Shown here one piece after another: positions 45,966 through 55,054 of a DNA stretch of 64,000 nt. The notes beneath the pieces are model-generated. The model searched no databases, was not told where the DNA came from, and worked only from the letters and a program-made list of their open reading frames with translations. The DNA lies in the NCBI GenBank assembly GCA_030762175.1, contig CM060833.1, forward strand, positions 169,832,501 to 169,896,500. Direction: 5' to 3'. Both the position numbers and the translations under genes were made by a program. Each line of letters begins with the position of its first letter. Within the stretch, counting starts at the first letter, position 1. Origin of the DNA: Metallyticus violacea. Its lineage: Eukaryota; Arthropoda; Insecta; Mantodea; Metallyticidae.

Positions 45966-46301
45966 TAAGAACTAAATAAATTACAAAAAATAGGGGTTGG
46001 CAAATAATCAGTTAATATGAAAGAGTTATTTGAATTAGAATGAAGTAAATTTAAGCAACTGGGAAACCTACCCAGATATCACTGCGTCTACCACAAATTT
46101 CATAGCTGGCTACTGAAATCAAAACTAGTCCACCAAAATTGAACAAAGTAGATTACAAAAATAAGGGATGTCAAATAATCAGGTAATATACAGAAGTTGG
46201 TGAAATGAGAATGAAGTAAATCTAAAGCAACTGGGAAAACTACCCAGATGCACTATGTCTACTACAAATTTCATAGCTGAAATCAAAACTAGTTCACCTA
46301 G
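45966..46301. repeat. Diverged tandem duplication, about 172 bp unit
   Basis: The block from ttacaaaaaataggggttgg (45981) to ctagtccacc recurs from ttacaaaaataagggatg (46153) to ctagttcacc, with point changes and small gaps. No coding sense. Confidence 0.8.
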
Positions 46302-46457
46302 TTTCAATATGAATTTAATTTGGAATCGAACATACTGAAACATGCATTAATAATCTCTTCTCAGTCAAAATATTTAGAACACTCTTTACATGAGATTTAC
46401 TTAGGACATGTTTCATGAAAAACTTGTCTACATTCTCAGCTGTTAAATGAAGATTAT
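46302..46457 (-). mobile_element. PLE-derived mini-element, family 5
   Basis: TAGTTCACCTAG at 46290-46301 and 46458-46469 is a 12 bp TSD. The 156 bp hold TTGGAATCGAACATACTGAAAC near 46320 and, on the minus strand at 46393-46442, a decayed CUGAGAAUGUAGAC...GAAACAUGUCC motif. Confidence 0.8.
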
Positions 46458-46767
46458 TAGTTCACCTAGGTTGAAGAGAAGGATCGAACTACTCAGCCAT
46501 CTTATGTACTTTTATACTATATCTACTTAATGCTGTCATGAAACCTAATTATGTCATAATCCAATTGCTTAATTTAACAGAAGTTGTTCCTAAGTAGTTG
46601 TATTAATTATATTCTTAATTAACTTGTGTTTGTTCTAATTGTACTAATTATACTAATTTTTTTCCTTCTTGATTCATCAAGACATTAGGCCAAGAAAACT
46701 TTTATCATGACAGTGCTATTAATGTTGTGTAACTGATTTACTTCTAAATGGTAATGCACTTTTGCAG

Positions 46768-46965
46768 GATCTACCGGCATCAAAGCCTGATCCACATGAA
46801 GTTATTAGTGCCATACAGACTACACCAGAAGAAGAGGAGGATCTCTCAGAATATAGGTTTCAGAAATTTGCAGCAACATATTTTCAGGGCAATATCACAC
46901 ATCAGTACTCAAGAAAACCTCTCAAACACCCATTGCTTCCACTTCACACACAAGGTGACCAATTG
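46768..46965 (+). CDS. ck: ck exon: acidic linker and MyTH4 start
   Basis: 66 codons from D-L-P-A-S-K-P-D-P through an acidic stretch (E-E-E-E-D-L-S-E-Y) to [12 protein letters not shown] and [12 protein letters not shown]. This is the beginning of the first MyTH4 domain, which in this family binds microtubules or adaptor proteins together with FERM. Acceptor tttgcag ends at 46767; donor gtaagt starts at 46966. The next intron is the longest, 11.2 kb. Confidence 0.94.
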
Positions 46966-47397
46966 GTAAGTTAATTTTCTAAAGTTTCAAAAATACGAAT
47001 AGAAGTGTAGTACATAACTGATGAACAATTAGCACATTATTTACACATAGTAACACACAAATGCACAACCACTTACTGACAAAGCATCCCTCAAACTTTA
47101 AGCTGCTACCTGCACATATATGGTTTTGACAACTGAGTTCTCCCAATATGCAACTATGCTCAGCTGGCTCATAACCCAAATAACTTTATGATGTTCTAAA
47201 ATGAAAGTGTCCTCTATATTTTTGCATATTGGTAACCTTTAGGCATTAACTATTATTAAAAATGTTTCTATTAATTTTCTTTAATTAAAGGATCAGAATA
47301 TGCATAAGACATACATTGTACACAATGACTACCCATTTATGGATTTAAAAGGACTTGTCTCTTGCTTCAATTCATGCTTTATATAAAAACAAAATAT

Positions 47398-47458
<61 letters not shown>
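47398..47458. repeat. (ATC)n microsatellite, LINE tail
   Basis: About twenty ATC units; on the minus strand a GAT repeat that directly follows the LINE 3' end at 47459-47830. Confidence 0.9.
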
Positions 47459-47830
47459 ATAATTCAGTTTTACAATGTTTGCAAATCCTAATTAAAGTTC
47501 AAGCCTTCTCTTCTCAGCCCTATTTATTTAAAGACCCTCCTTTATGTCCTTATTCCTGATTCTTGAATGTCTTGCATCTAGGTTTGCACTGATCTGTCCC
47601 TTTTTTTTCATCCAGCTTGTTTCTACTCCATCAAGTCATTCTTTTCACATGTCCATACCCCTGTAGCTGCTTTTGATCTATGTAGTCTATTAATGAATTT
47701 GGTGTGTTCATTTTATCACAAACAACTTGATTTTAAATTTTATCCTTCCTACACATTCTTGTAGATGTTTTCTAAATATTCATTTCTGTTGCTAACATTT
47801 TTTAATTTTATCATCTAATTTCAGTTCCAT
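47459..47830 (-). mobile_element. LINE 3' end ending in GAT repeats
   Basis: Minus strand reads D-Y-I-D-Q-K-Q-L-Q-G-Y-G-H-V-K-R-M (47700-47650), close to the L-x-W-Y-G-H-V-x-R-M motif found after the RT of many non-LTR elements, then K-x-x-G-x-D-Q-C-K-P-R. The 3' end passes into the GAT repeat, as expected for a clade with microsatellite tails. Confidence 0.7.
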
Positions 47831-47989
47831 AAGTTGTAATACTTTGAATTAATAGTTTTAAATATAAGGGTGTTTTTAAAGATAACAGCAAATTGCTTAT
47901 TTGTGGGATAATAATTATGTTAGAAATACAAATGATATGTAATTTTCTATACACATTCAATCTACTTTTCAGCAAATTCCCTATCAATT

Positions 47990-48790
47990 TCTTTATTTCA
48001 GAAGAAAAAAAATGTTTTTAATTGTACCTGCTGTCAGGAATGCGTCACTTCTTTGACCTCATTTTAACTCCCAAATCTTTTTCCTATAAAAATGCCCAGG
48101 GTTTCAAAAATGTGATAATCTAAGTGAGCAAGATCTTGGCTGGAAGATGGCTGTAAGATCTGAAATCTCAGTCTCTGAATGATGCTAAGAGTTGCAGTAG
48201 CCATAAGAGAGCCTGCATTATCATTAAGGAAAAAAAGTACCTTGGACATAGTCCTCTGTGCCAACTCCTTATTGCTGGCTTCATCTTTTCCAATATTGTA
48301 TTGTATAAGGCATAGTTGATCATTTTCACCCTTTTTCTGCTAGTGCTCTGAAATTGGTTCTTTCATATCCCAGAAGAGAGTCAACAGGTCTGAGACTTGA
48401 ACTTCTTGGCTGGAGAAGAAATGGGTGCTGCCATTCTTTAGACTGCTTCTTACTTTCAGGTTCATAGTGATGGGCCTGAGTGGAGATTCATCCACTTTGA
48501 CAATGTGTGCTAGGAAGATTTCTCCTTCATTGTTCTACCACACCAGAAAGACTAGAAGTTTGCATACAAGTCATCTTGTACTCACCAGTCAGCATCAAGA
48601 GCTCCCATCTTGCACATAGTTTATTAAACTCTGTGAAATATATGGATCCAATGCTCACATCTAATTCCCTGGCCAAAACTTATAATGAAATGCACCTGAT
48701 TTCATTAATAAGGGAGACATTCTGACCTATCTCATCAGTGATCACTGTTGGAATGACCAGAGATTGTTCATCAAGGATTGATATTTGCCC
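47990..48790 (-). mobile_element. mariner transposase remnant
   Basis: Minus strand from 48780: a HTH-linker segment with V-L-A-R-E-L-D-V-S-I-G-S-I-Y (48680), L-C-A-R-W-E-L-L-M-L-T (48620), H-H-Y-E-P-E-S-K-K-Q-S near 48460 and L-F-F-L-N-D-N-A-G with a weak P-P-Y-S-P region at 48240-48140, then D-Y-H-I-F. This is mariner order; the catalytic residues are damaged. Confidence 0.75.
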
Positions 48791-48799
48791 ATGTTAAAT

Positions 48800-49235
48800 G
48801 CATCTACTCTTTTGTACACTCTTCTCTCACCACTGCAATGTTAAATTGAATAAACTGTACCATTATGCATTATACTTTATGTAACTATTTTTCTTTTTTA
48901 TTGTCTTTCCTTTTCTTTAGTGACTGTTGTGATTGCTTTATTTGCAAAAGACAAAGTTTTGTTATTTCAATAAATAAATGTAGATTGTCTCAGTATCTTA
49001 TTAATAAAAATCATTGGTTTTTAGAATGTTTTCTTTATGATTCATATTAACCACTTCAGGTTATATCCCTAATAATGCTTTGAAATTGTATTTAAGTACA
49101 TTTTGTTGATTTTTTAAATAATTTATCAGCATTAAAATATTGGAACAAACATAATAAAAAAGTGGCCAATGTAATGCAGCAACAGTGTATTTGGTAAAAG
49201 TATTCATAAATTAATAAGTGAGGATCAGTGGGAAA
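48800..49235. other. Intron, nothing recognised
   Basis: AT-rich with an open frame at 48865-49050 of no known similarity. Confidence 0.5.
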
Positions 49236-49237
49236 GA

Positions 49238-49560
49238 TGATGATAATCCTTTGCACTACAGTCCATAGAAGGCCTAAGCCTATTGCACAACTACTGAATC
49301 CTCTACTTCCAATCTTGTAACATCATTGGCAAAATGCAATGTTACAGGCTTATATATGAGTAGCATACTGCACTCTGATGGCCACTGTTATGTGACTTTT
49401 CATGATCAATGGATGCTACTTCTCCTCCAGGCACCAATTGTCATCATGAGGAAGAATGGATCCCATTCCAGGCCTCCCTAGCTTAAAAAATTTACAAATT
49501 TTGAAAACTAGAACTTCTGGCCAATAGCGCAACATGAACCACTAGATCTAGGAGGTGCTA
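49238..49560 (-). mobile_element. Possible SINE-like element with ATC tail
   Basis: A GC-balanced block within AT-rich intron; on the minus strand it ends in gattatcatcatc. No convincing A/B boxes, so the class is a guess. Confidence 0.35.
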
Positions 49561-50180
49561 GTGAGAAACATGGAAATAGCAAATGGAACTTTGCATCAAG
49601 GAACAGTGCCTATACATTTAACAAAAAGATGGTAGCCAGTAGTGTTGATGCATACAATAATTCTTGTGAATTACATAAATAATTATAAGTATATATTAAG
49701 AAACAGAACTGAAACACAAGAACATTTAGAAGAAAATGATTTTGAAAGGAATAGTAATAGGATTAGGAGAGAAATCCTGTTATGCTGCTGTAGTAATAAA
49801 TAGTGAATGAGTGGCAAGTAACAGTAAGTTCACACACACACAAAGGAAGAAAGTGAGACAATAGCTTCATTACAAAAGATCATTGAAATAATGAAAAAAA
49901 TTTAACAGACATATTTTAGAATTGAAAGATTATAAGGCTAAAATTATGAACTAGAAATGATCAAAAGAAAATCAGCAGTGAAGAACAGCAAGAACATGAT
50001 AAGGAAGAGTGGAAAACAATGAAACAAAAATGGTGTCCTGTAAGTAAACAAAAAAAAAAATTACTACTCACTGCCAACTCTTATTAATAATTATAATAAA
50101 TATAGACCTTTAGAAACTTTTAACACATAGAAAATCCTAAGGAAAGCACTTTAAGATACCAGGATAACTTTGCCTATAAG
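49561..50180. other. Intron, nothing recognised
   Basis: A-rich sequence with no feature I can support. Confidence 0.5.
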
Positions 50181-50278
50181 TAATATTGTACTTATGAAGC
50201 TGTAGACAATGGAGTGGTAATATATCCTACATTAATGTGTTCAAGTTGTTAACACTAACTCCACTTACTTTTTAAAAC

Positions 50279-51211
50279 CTAGGACTGGTTTCGGGAGAGG
50301 TCCCTCCCATCATCGGCTGCTGTTGACTGAATGCCATTGTTCGAAGTGGGGGATGGATACCTGTTTGTTCCTGTGATGGTATCTGGTGGTCCTATTAGAA
50401 ACTTGCTGAGTTCATCCAGTGGCAGAAAATCGAAATTCATTAAGTTCTTCCTATTTTTTAAAATGAAAATCCTCTCCCACGTGGATAGTTCTATTGGGTT
50501 GTGAAGTTGTTTCAGTAATTTAATTTCTGGTTTTATCTCATGATTTTTGTTCCAAAAATGAGCTGCTATTGCTGATTTGTCTATCTGTTTCAATCTAATG
50601 TTCCTAAAGTGTTCTTTTCTTCAGATTTCTAAATTTCTTTTCATTTTCCCAGTGTAGCTCTGCTCACAATCTGCATATTTAATTTCATATATTCCTGATT
50701 TTTGCTCTGTAGGGATGGTATCTTTCATTGTGCAATGTACTAAATTTTTTATATTATATTTGTTCTTTGGGGCTAACATTATTCCATGTTCTTTGAATAT
50801 CTTCCTAAATTTGTTGTGGTAAGTTGAGTGGTATGTGAAACTTTTGAATTTATATCTTTCTTCAGTGTTCTTAAGTGTGGAAACTTCCTTTATCAATTTT
50901 TATCTTTTAGCTTTATTGATGATTTTTGTTACTGAGTCTATATTGAAACCATTGGTTATAGCCGTCTTCATTATGTGTTGGTATTCCATTTTGTACTCAG
51001 CTTCCATCAATGGAATGTTGATTAATCTGTGTGCTAAACTGTGGAACACTGCATATTTATGTGGGATGGGGTTATAACTATCATTTTTTTATGTAATTTT
51101 CTGTGTGTGTTTGTTTCCTGTGAATTCCAAAGTTAAGACCGTTTGCATTTCTTCTTATTTTTTAAATCTAGGAATGGGAGACATCCATTTCTCTCTTCTT
51201 CTATGGTAAAC
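50279..51211 (-). pseudogene. PLE E post-RT and GIY-YIG endonuclease
   Basis: Minus strand: G-C-L-P-F-L-D at about 51170, a decayed post-RT stretch, T-L-K-N-T-E-E-R-Y-K-F-K-S-F (50880), S-G-I-Y-E-I-K-Y-A-D-C and Y-T-G-K-M-K (50700-50640; YIG has become Y-T-G), then I-D-K-S-A-I-A-A-H-F-W-N-K-N-H-E (50585). A frameshift lies near 50620 and a one-base loss near 51200. Confidence 0.8.
50282..50318 (-). ncRNA. Hammerhead-like motif at 3' end of PLE E, mutated
   Basis: Minus strand: CCGAUGA in place of CUGAUGA (U4 to C), U, a GGGAG...CUCCC helix, GAAACCAGUC with a GUC triplet. The core change should inactivate it. Confidence 0.5.
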
Positions 51212-51283
51212 TTATAGATTTGTAACATTTAAGAGAAATTGAGTCGAAATAGTAACATACACACCACTAAAATTGAATTAAAT

Positions 51284-51325
51284 GGAAGACTAGTTTCGGG
51301 AGCCATCGCTCCTATCATCAGTTCC
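51284..51325 (-). ncRNA. Hammerhead-like ribozyme in left arm of PLE D
   Basis: Mirror copy of 53965-54006 on the minus strand; see that entry for the base-by-base reading. Confidence 0.7.
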
Positions 51326-52624
51326 TGGTCGACTGCCGGCCTCGTTGTTTGTGATAGATCGATTCGTCTCTGGTGGAGGTTTGATGAACTTTTGTATTAG
51401 TACATCACTTAGCGGGATTTCGAAATTAAAAACTTTCTCCTTATTCTTCCAAATATAGATATTTTCCCAGACTGTAAGTTCAGTTTTTCCTTTAATATAT
51501 TTAAGTAATTTTGGGTGTTTATTAATGTTATGTTGTTCTTTCCAAAAGTGCCAGGCTACCGCCGATTTTTCTTCTTGTTTTTGATTTATATTCCTAATGT
51601 GTTCTTTGACTCTTGTTTTTATGTTTCTTTTGGTCTTTCCAATATAAACTTTATCACAATCATTGCAGTTCATCTGATATATTCCTGATTTATCTTCATC
51701 TTGTAGGCTATCTTCTTTTTGTTTTGAGTTAAGGATATTTTTAATGGAATAATTATTTTTTGGAGTCAGAACAATGTTGTATCTTTTAAAAATCTTTTGA
51801 AATTTATGAAAGGTTGATGGATGGTATGTGAATTTTTTGTATGTCCTGTTTTTTTCTTTGATAGGAGTAAGTGTAGTGTTGTCTCTAATTTTCTTTTTCT
51901 TCTTCTCTCTGTCTATTTTCTTGTGTACAACTTCTTGTTTGAAGCCATTCTCTGTAGCTATATGTATTATATTATTCATTTCTAGTTTATATTCCTCCTT
52001 GTTCATTGGAATATTAACCAGTCTGTATGCAAGACTATTTAAAACTGCATGTTTATGGGGAACTGGATTAAAACTGTTACATTTAATGTAGTTATCTGTG
52101 TGTGTAGGTTTTCTGTATATGCCAAAATTTAGATGATTTTCTTTTCTAATTATCTTAATATCCAAGAAAGGTAACTGTTCATTGCATTCTCTCTCCATGG
52201 TGAATTTAACTGTTTTTTCCTGTAAGTTAAGCAACTTTAGTGCATCATCCAAGTGTCTTTCTGGTACTATTGCAAAAATATCATCAACATAACGGTACCA
52301 AGTCTTAAATATCCAAGGGAAACTATTTACTATTCTAGTTTCCAATGCACTCATGAAAATGTCTGCCAATATTGGTGATAGTGGGCTACCCATTGTCAGA
52401 CCAAAATTTTGTTTGTAATATTTGTTATTGAATGTAAAGTAATTTTGTTCTAGACATAAGTTGATTAATATGATGTATTCTTGGATATCTTTTGTGGTTA
52501 TTCCTACTTTTTGTAACCACTTTTTTATCAGGGAGTATAAATTTAGTGTAGGAATACTTGGAAACAGTGCTGTAACATCAAACGAAACTAAGGTATCTGT
52601 TTTTTCTATTTTTATGCCTTTAAT
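51290..52624 (-). CDS. PLE D left-arm RT-endonuclease ORF, 5' truncated
   Basis: Open on the minus strand from the spacer (I-K-G-I-K-I-E-K-T) to the stop at 51290, 444 codons without interruption. Motifs in order: S-F-D-V-T-A-L-F-P-S-I (motif A), L-T-M-G-S-P-L-S-P (B), W-Y-R-Y-V-D-D-I-F-A (C), L-P-F-L-D-I-K-I, then S-G-I-Y-Q-M-N-C-N-D-C and V-Y-I-G-K-T-K (GIY-YIG) with downstream histidines. The methionine at 52393 is internal, so no natural start is present. The protein would be inactive without the missing RT fingers. Confidence 0.88.
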   Translation of the reverse strand: MKGIKIEKTDTLVSFDVTALFPSIPTLNLYSLIKKWLQKVGITTKDIQEYIILINLCLEQNYFTFNNKYYKQNFGLTMGSPLSPILADIFMSALETRIVNSFPWIFKTWYRYVDDIFAIVPERHLDDALKLLNLQEKTVKFTMERECNEQLPFLDIKIIRKENHLNFGIYRKPTHTDNYIKCNSFNPVPHKHAVLNSLAYRLVNIPMNKEEYKLEMNNIIHIATENGFKQEVVHKKIDREKKKKKIRDNTTLTPIKEKNRTYKKFTYHPSTFHKFQKIFKRYNIVLTPKNNYSIKNILNSKQKEDSLQDEDKSGIYQMNCNDCDKVYIGKTKRNIKTRVKEHIRNINQKQEEKSAVAWHFWKEQHNINKHPKLLKYIKGKTELTVWENIYIWKNKEKVFNFEIPLSDVLIQKFIKPPPETNRSITNNEAGSRPGTDDRSDGSRN

Positions 52625-52665
52625 CTTATCTTATTCAAAAAATCTTATCTTATCTTATTCAAAAA
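52625..52665. repeat. Palindrome spacer with short direct repeat
   Basis: 41 bp with cttatcttattcaaaaaat followed by a second, slightly longer version. It separates the two arms and may record the joining event. Confidence 0.8.
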
Positions 52666-54000
52666 ATTAAAGGCATAAAAATAGAAAAAACAGATACCTT
52701 AGTTTCGTTTGATGTTACAGCACTGTTTCCAAGTATTCCTACACTAAATTTATACTCCCTGATAAAAAAGTGGTTACAAAAAGTAGGAATAACCACAAAA
52801 GATATCCAAGAATACATCATATTAATCAACTTATGTCTAGAACAAAATTACTTTACATTCATTAACAAATATTACAAACAAAATTTTGGTCTGACAATGG
52901 GTAGCCCACTATCACCAATATTGGCAGACATTTTCATGAGTGCATTGGAAACTAGAATAGTAAATAGTTTCCCTTGGATATTTAAGACTTGGTACCGTTA
53001 TGTTGATGATATTTTTGCAATAGTACCAGAAAGACACTTGGATGATGCACTAAAGTTGCTTAACTTACAGGAAAAAACAGTTAAATTCACCATGGAGAGA
53101 GAATGCAATGAACAGTTACCTTTCTTGGATATTAAGATAATTAGAAAAGAAAATCATCTAAATTTTGGCATATACAGAAAACCTACACACACAGATAACT
53201 ACATTAAATGTAACAGTTTTAATCCAGTTCCCCATAAACATGCAGTTTTAAATAGTCTTGCATACAGACTGGTTAATATTCCAATGAACAAGGAGGAATA
53301 TAAACTAGAAATGAATAATATAATACATATAGCTACAGAGAATGGCTTCAAACAAGAAGTTGTACACAAGAAAATAGACAGAGAGAAGAAGAAAAAGAAA
53401 ATTAGAGACAACACTACACTTACTCCTATCAAAGAAAAAAACAGGACATACAAAAAATTCACATACCATCCATCAACCTTTCATAAATTTCAAAAGATTT
53501 TTAAAAGATACAACATTGTTCTGACTCCAAAAAATAATTATTCCATTAAAAATATCCTTAACTCAAAACAAAAAGAAGATAGCCTACAAGATGAAGATAA
53601 ATCAGGAATATATCAGATGAACTGCAATGATTGTGATAAAGTTTATATTGGAAAGACCAAAAGAAACATAAAAACAAGAGTCAAAGAACACATTAGGAAT
53701 ATAAATCAAAAACAAGAAGAAAAATCGGCGGTAGCCTGGCACTTTTGGAAAGAACAACATAACATTAATAAACACCCAAAATTACTTAAATATATTAAAG
53801 GAAAAACTGAACTTACAGTCTGGGAAAATATCTATATTTGGAAGAATAAGGAGAAAGTTTTTAATTTCGAAATCCCGCTAAGTGATGTACTAATACAAAA
53901 GTTCATCAAACCTCCACCAGAGACGAATCGATCTATCACAAACAACGAGGCCGGCAGTCGACCAGGAACTGATGATAGGAGCGATGGCTCCCGAAACTAG
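52666..54000 (+). CDS. PLE D right-arm RT-endonuclease ORF, 5' truncated
   Basis: Plus-strand partner of the left-arm ORF with the same predicted protein over the 367 residues after the internal methionine (52897). Ends R-S-D-G-S-R-N and TAG at 53998-54000. Relative to PLE A and B the sequence is a distinct family, with insertion K-K-K-K-K-I-R-D before the T-Y-K-K-F-T-Y-H-P link. Endonuclease residues (GIY, YIG, C-N-D-C, R-N-I-K-T-R) are intact. Confidence 0.88.
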   Translation: MKGIKIEKTDTLVSFDVTALFPSIPTLNLYSLIKKWLQKVGITTKDIQEYIILINLCLEQNYFTFINKYYKQNFGLTMGSPLSPILADIFMSALETRIVNSFPWIFKTWYRYVDDIFAIVPERHLDDALKLLNLQEKTVKFTMERECNEQLPFLDIKIIRKENHLNFGIYRKPTHTDNYIKCNSFNPVPHKHAVLNSLAYRLVNIPMNKEEYKLEMNNIIHIATENGFKQEVVHKKIDREKKKKKIRDNTTLTPIKEKNRTYKKFTYHPSTFHKFQKIFKRYNIVLTPKNNYSIKNILNSKQKEDSLQDEDKSGIYQMNCNDCDKVYIGKTKRNIKTRVKEHIRNINQKQEEKSAVAWHFWKEQHNINKHPKLLKYIKGKTELTVWENIYIWKNKEKVFNFEIPLSDVLIQKFIKPPPETNRSITNNEAGSRPGTDDRSDGSRN

Positions 54001-54006
54001 TCTTCC
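53965..54006 (+). ncRNA. Hammerhead-like ribozyme at 3' end of PLE D, best copy
   Basis: GGAA-CUGAUGA (53965-53975), extra U, AGGAGC-GAUG-GCUCCC helix II (five pairs plus outer A-C), GAA-ACUAGU-C, then UUCC. GGAA pairs with UUCC as a four-pair stem I; stem III is the palindrome ACUAGU; the cut would follow GUC at 54002. Every invariant core base is present. The ORF stop UAG (53998-54000) sits in stem III. Because stem III is only six self-complementary bases, pairing between two molecules is likely, as described for PLE hammerheads. Confidence 0.72.
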
Positions 54007-54111
54007 ATTTAATTCAATTTTAGTGGTGTGTATGTTACTATTTCGACTCAATTTCTCTTAAATGTTAATAATTTACACCACTGTTACAAAAGTTCACTAT
54101 ATTTTATACAA

Positions 54112-54900
54112 TTATAGATTTGTGTTGTAAATTAAGGAGTTTCAATTCATCTAGAGAATGTTTTTTCAATATTATTGCAAATATGTTGTCCACATATCTA
54201 TGCCATGTCTTGAAGATCAATGGGAATGCTTTGGTGATATGTATTTTGAAGGAACTCATGAAAAGATCTGCTAGAAATGGAGACAAAGTGTTTCCCATAG
54301 CTAGGCCGTAAACTTGTTGGTAATATTTTTTATTGAAACTGAAGAAGTTTTGTTGGATGCAAATATCAGTTAGTTTCAAATCTTCTACTTCTTCTGATTT
54401 TAATTTTATAGACATTAACCATTTTTTTAGAATTTGCATCAAGTTTTCTATTGGAATGATAGGAAATAAGGCTTTCACGTCAAATGACGCCATTATATCA
54501 CCAGTTTTTAATTTGTAATATTTAAGGTTTTTGACTAGCTGAAATGAGTTTTTAATGCTTAAGCTTTGGAATTTTTTAAATGAATTGAAAATGTTGATCC
54601 GTTTTTTTTTTTGCTAGTTGGTATGTGGGTGAGTTTATGTTATTTATTATTGGTCTCATGCTGTTATCATTTTTGTGTATTTTTGCAAGTGCATAAAGTC
54701 TGGGTATTAGCTGGTTGCTCTGTTTGATTTTTATTTTTTCTGTAGTGGACAGTATATTCACTACATTTAATGTTTGAGTCAAGTTTTTTGGGCATCTGTT
54801 GAGTGGATTCTTTTCTATTGGTTTATAGGCTTCTCCTATTAACATATTCTCTACTCTATTTTTGTACTCTTCCTGGTCTAAAATGGCAATTTTATTTCCT
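54112..54900 (-). pseudogene. PLE E reverse transcriptase, decayed
   Basis: Minus strand: N-I-L-S-T-T-E-K-I-K-I (54760), L-Y-A-L-A-K-I-H-K-N-D-N-S-M-R-P-I (54690), A-S-F-D-V-K-A-L-F-P-I-I-P (54490), G-L-A-M-G-N-T-L-S-P (54300), W-H-R-Y-V-D-N-I-F-A-I (54210; the catalytic YVDD reads YVDN), ending K-S-I at the target duplication. Dead by mutation and interruption. Confidence 0.82.
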
Positions 54901-55054
54901 TTGTAAATGCAAAAACATTTTGGAAAACAAAAAATGAAAATAAATTCAAAAATTACAGAAGTACATTAAAAAAGTTAAAAGAAAAACCAGTAATATATAC
55001 AAAAGCAGGCAAAGGAAATAAAATTATTATATTATTTATAATGTATATTATGTT

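Larger units (their letters stand above)
51224..54111 (+). mobile_element. Palindromic Penelope-like retroelement D
   Basis: TTATAGATTTGT at 51212-51223 and 54112-54123 is a 12 bp TSD. Inside, 51223-52624 and 52666-54067 are inverted repeats of 1402 bp with no length difference (every coordinate pair sums to 105290) and I see only one mismatch (52428/52862). The 41 bp spacer 52625-52665 holds a partial duplication of cttatcttattc. A 44 bp non-palindromic tail, 54068-54111, ends the right side. Both arms keep an uninterrupted ORF, so this is the youngest insertion here, unless it is an assembly or library chimera. Confidence 0.88.
50190..55032 (-). mobile_element. Penelope-like retroelement E (older), interrupted by palindromic PLE D
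   Basis: Left end 50190-50281 is the family 1 end (gaagctgtagacaatggag, taacactaactccacttac). Coding parts on the minus strand: endonuclease 50279-50640, post-RT 50640-51212, then after PLE D the RT from 54112 to about 54900. The two sides join at L-N-L-Q-H-K-S-I through the 12 bp TTATAGATTTGT. At 54905-55032 a short plus-strand RT start (K-E-K-P-V-I-Y-T-K) meets it head-to-head. No outer TSD seen. Confidence 0.8.

Noticed and set aside
47362..47559. Poly-isoleucine frame
   Set aside because: Reading of the ATC microsatellite.
51828..52091. Hydrophobic frame opposite the PLE D ORF, and its mirror at 53199-53462
   Set aside because: Antisense shadow of the lysine-rich RT-endonuclease linker.
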